A stretch of 7,592 bases of DNA from an uncultured Shinella sp. (GTDB lineage Bacteria > Pseudomonadota > Alphaproteobacteria > Rhizobiales > Rhizobiaceae): assembly GCA_946481465.1 (NCBI GenBank), contig CAMLOC010000155.1, positions 1 to 7,592 on the forward strand, given 5' to 3'. The notes beneath the pieces were generated by a model. That model saw only the letters and a program-made list of their open reading frames with translations, searched no databases and had not been told where the DNA came from. Position 1 is the first letter of the stretch. Each line of letters opens with the position of its first letter. A program made the translations under genes and the position numbers. Positions 7,215 to 7,592 of this stretch are shown one piece after another.

Positions 7215-7592
7215 ATGACCGTCTCGCCCTTCGACCATCCCTATCTCTCCGGCCTCCTCGGCGACGAGGCGGTGGCTGCGCTGTTTTCGGTCGCGGCGGA
7301 ACTTGAGGCCATGCTGGCCTTCGAGGTGGCGCTGGCCAGGGCTGAGGCTGAGGCGGGCGTCATCCCCTCGGACGCGGCCCGGGCAATCGAGGCTGCCGCG
7401 CACCGCTTCTCGCCCGATGTCGCAAGTCTCAGGGCTGCCACCGCCCGCGATGGCGTGGTGGTGCCCGATTTCGTTCGCCAGCTCCGTGCCGCCGTCGGCG
7501 AGCCGCATGGCCGGCATGTGCATGTCGGCGCGACCAGCCAGGACGTCGTCGACAGCGGGCTGATGCTGCGCCTCTCCCGCGTCCTGCCCGTT
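7215..7592 (+). CDS. pcaB: 3-carboxy-cis,cis-muconate cycloisomerase (5' part only)
   Basis: The first 126 residues are visible and the gene runs off the right edge. It belongs to the fumarase/aspartase superfamily and cyclises 3-carboxy-cis,cis-muconate to 4-carboxymuconolactone, linking PcaHG to PcaC. The start MTVSPFDHPYLSGLLGDE is typical of PcaB. HVHVGATSQDVVDSGLMLRL (101-120) contains the superfamily's conserved H-x-GATSQD substrate-binding block, specifically the PcaB/adenylosuccinate lyase-like form. VVVPDFVRQLR (81-91) is the expected preceding segment. The ATG has only a weak ribosome binding site (GGAA at 7200-7203, GAG at 7206-7208), in contrast to the strong sites of the genes before it. 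It is the last expected member of pcaDCHGB, set apart by a 192-bp gap that holds the repeat. Confidence 0.94.
   Translation, partial: MTVSPFDHPYLSGLLGDEAVAALFSVAAELEAMLAFEVALARAEAEAGVIPSDAARAIEAAAHRFSPDVASLRAATARDGVVVPDFVRQLRAAVGEPHGRHVHVGATSQDVVDSGLMLRLSRVLPV

Noticed and set aside
6339..7523. 394-codon minus-strand frame through pcaG, the repeat and pcaB
   Set aside because: It is antisense to two well-supported genes; its DPRVEPEDDE stretch is the palindromic repeat translated by chance.

Overview
The window carries a protocatechuate / 4-hydroxybenzoate catabolic locus (the protocatechuate branch of the beta-ketoadipate pathway). It comes from a GC-rich alphaproteobacterium, most likely Rhizobiaceae (Rhizobium/Agrobacterium/Ensifer/Shinella type). 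Four things point there: the gene set and order (pobR divergent from pobA; pcaQ divergent from pcaDCHGB), the strongly GC-biased third codon positions, an AraC-type rather than IclR-type PobR, and a palindromic intergenic repeat of a kind common in this group. Genus and species cannot be fixed from this sequence alone.

Layout, left to right. (1) 1-535 (+): 3' end of an IclR-family regulator, probably PcaR, with its DNA-binding half outside the window. (2) 597-1247 (+): a cytoplasmic sulfite-oxidase-fold molybdopterin oxidoreductase of unknown substrate, not a known pathway member. (3) 1232-2116 (-): AraC-family PobR, convergent with and overlapping gene 2. (4) 2212-3384 (+): pobA, 4-hydroxybenzoate 3-monooxygenase. 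(5) 3423-4355 (-): LysR-family pcaQ, interrupted by one in-frame TAA at codon 252 of about 310. (6) 4442-7022 (+): the tightly packed pcaD-pcaC-pcaH-pcaG run. (7) 7023-7214: a 192-bp gap holding a bipartite inverted palindromic repeat. (8) 7215-end (+): the first 126 codons of pcaB.

How the genes work together. PobA hydroxylates 4-hydroxybenzoate to protocatechuate. PcaHG opens the ring to 3-carboxy-cis,cis-muconate, PcaB cyclises that to 4-carboxymuconolactone, PcaC decarboxylates it to beta-ketoadipate enol-lactone, and PcaD hydrolyses the lactone to beta-ketoadipate. The remaining steps (pcaIJ, pcaF) are not in the window; pcaR is normally their regulator, so they may lie to the left. Regulators from three families (IclR, AraC, LysR) sit beside the genes they would be expected to control.

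Nothing here looks like an undescribed system. The points most worth a second look are the clean nonsense codon in pcaQ, which would remove the last fifth of the operon's activator; the repeat element inside the pca operon between pcaG and pcaB; and the unexplained molybdoenzyme gene among aromatic-catabolism regulators.
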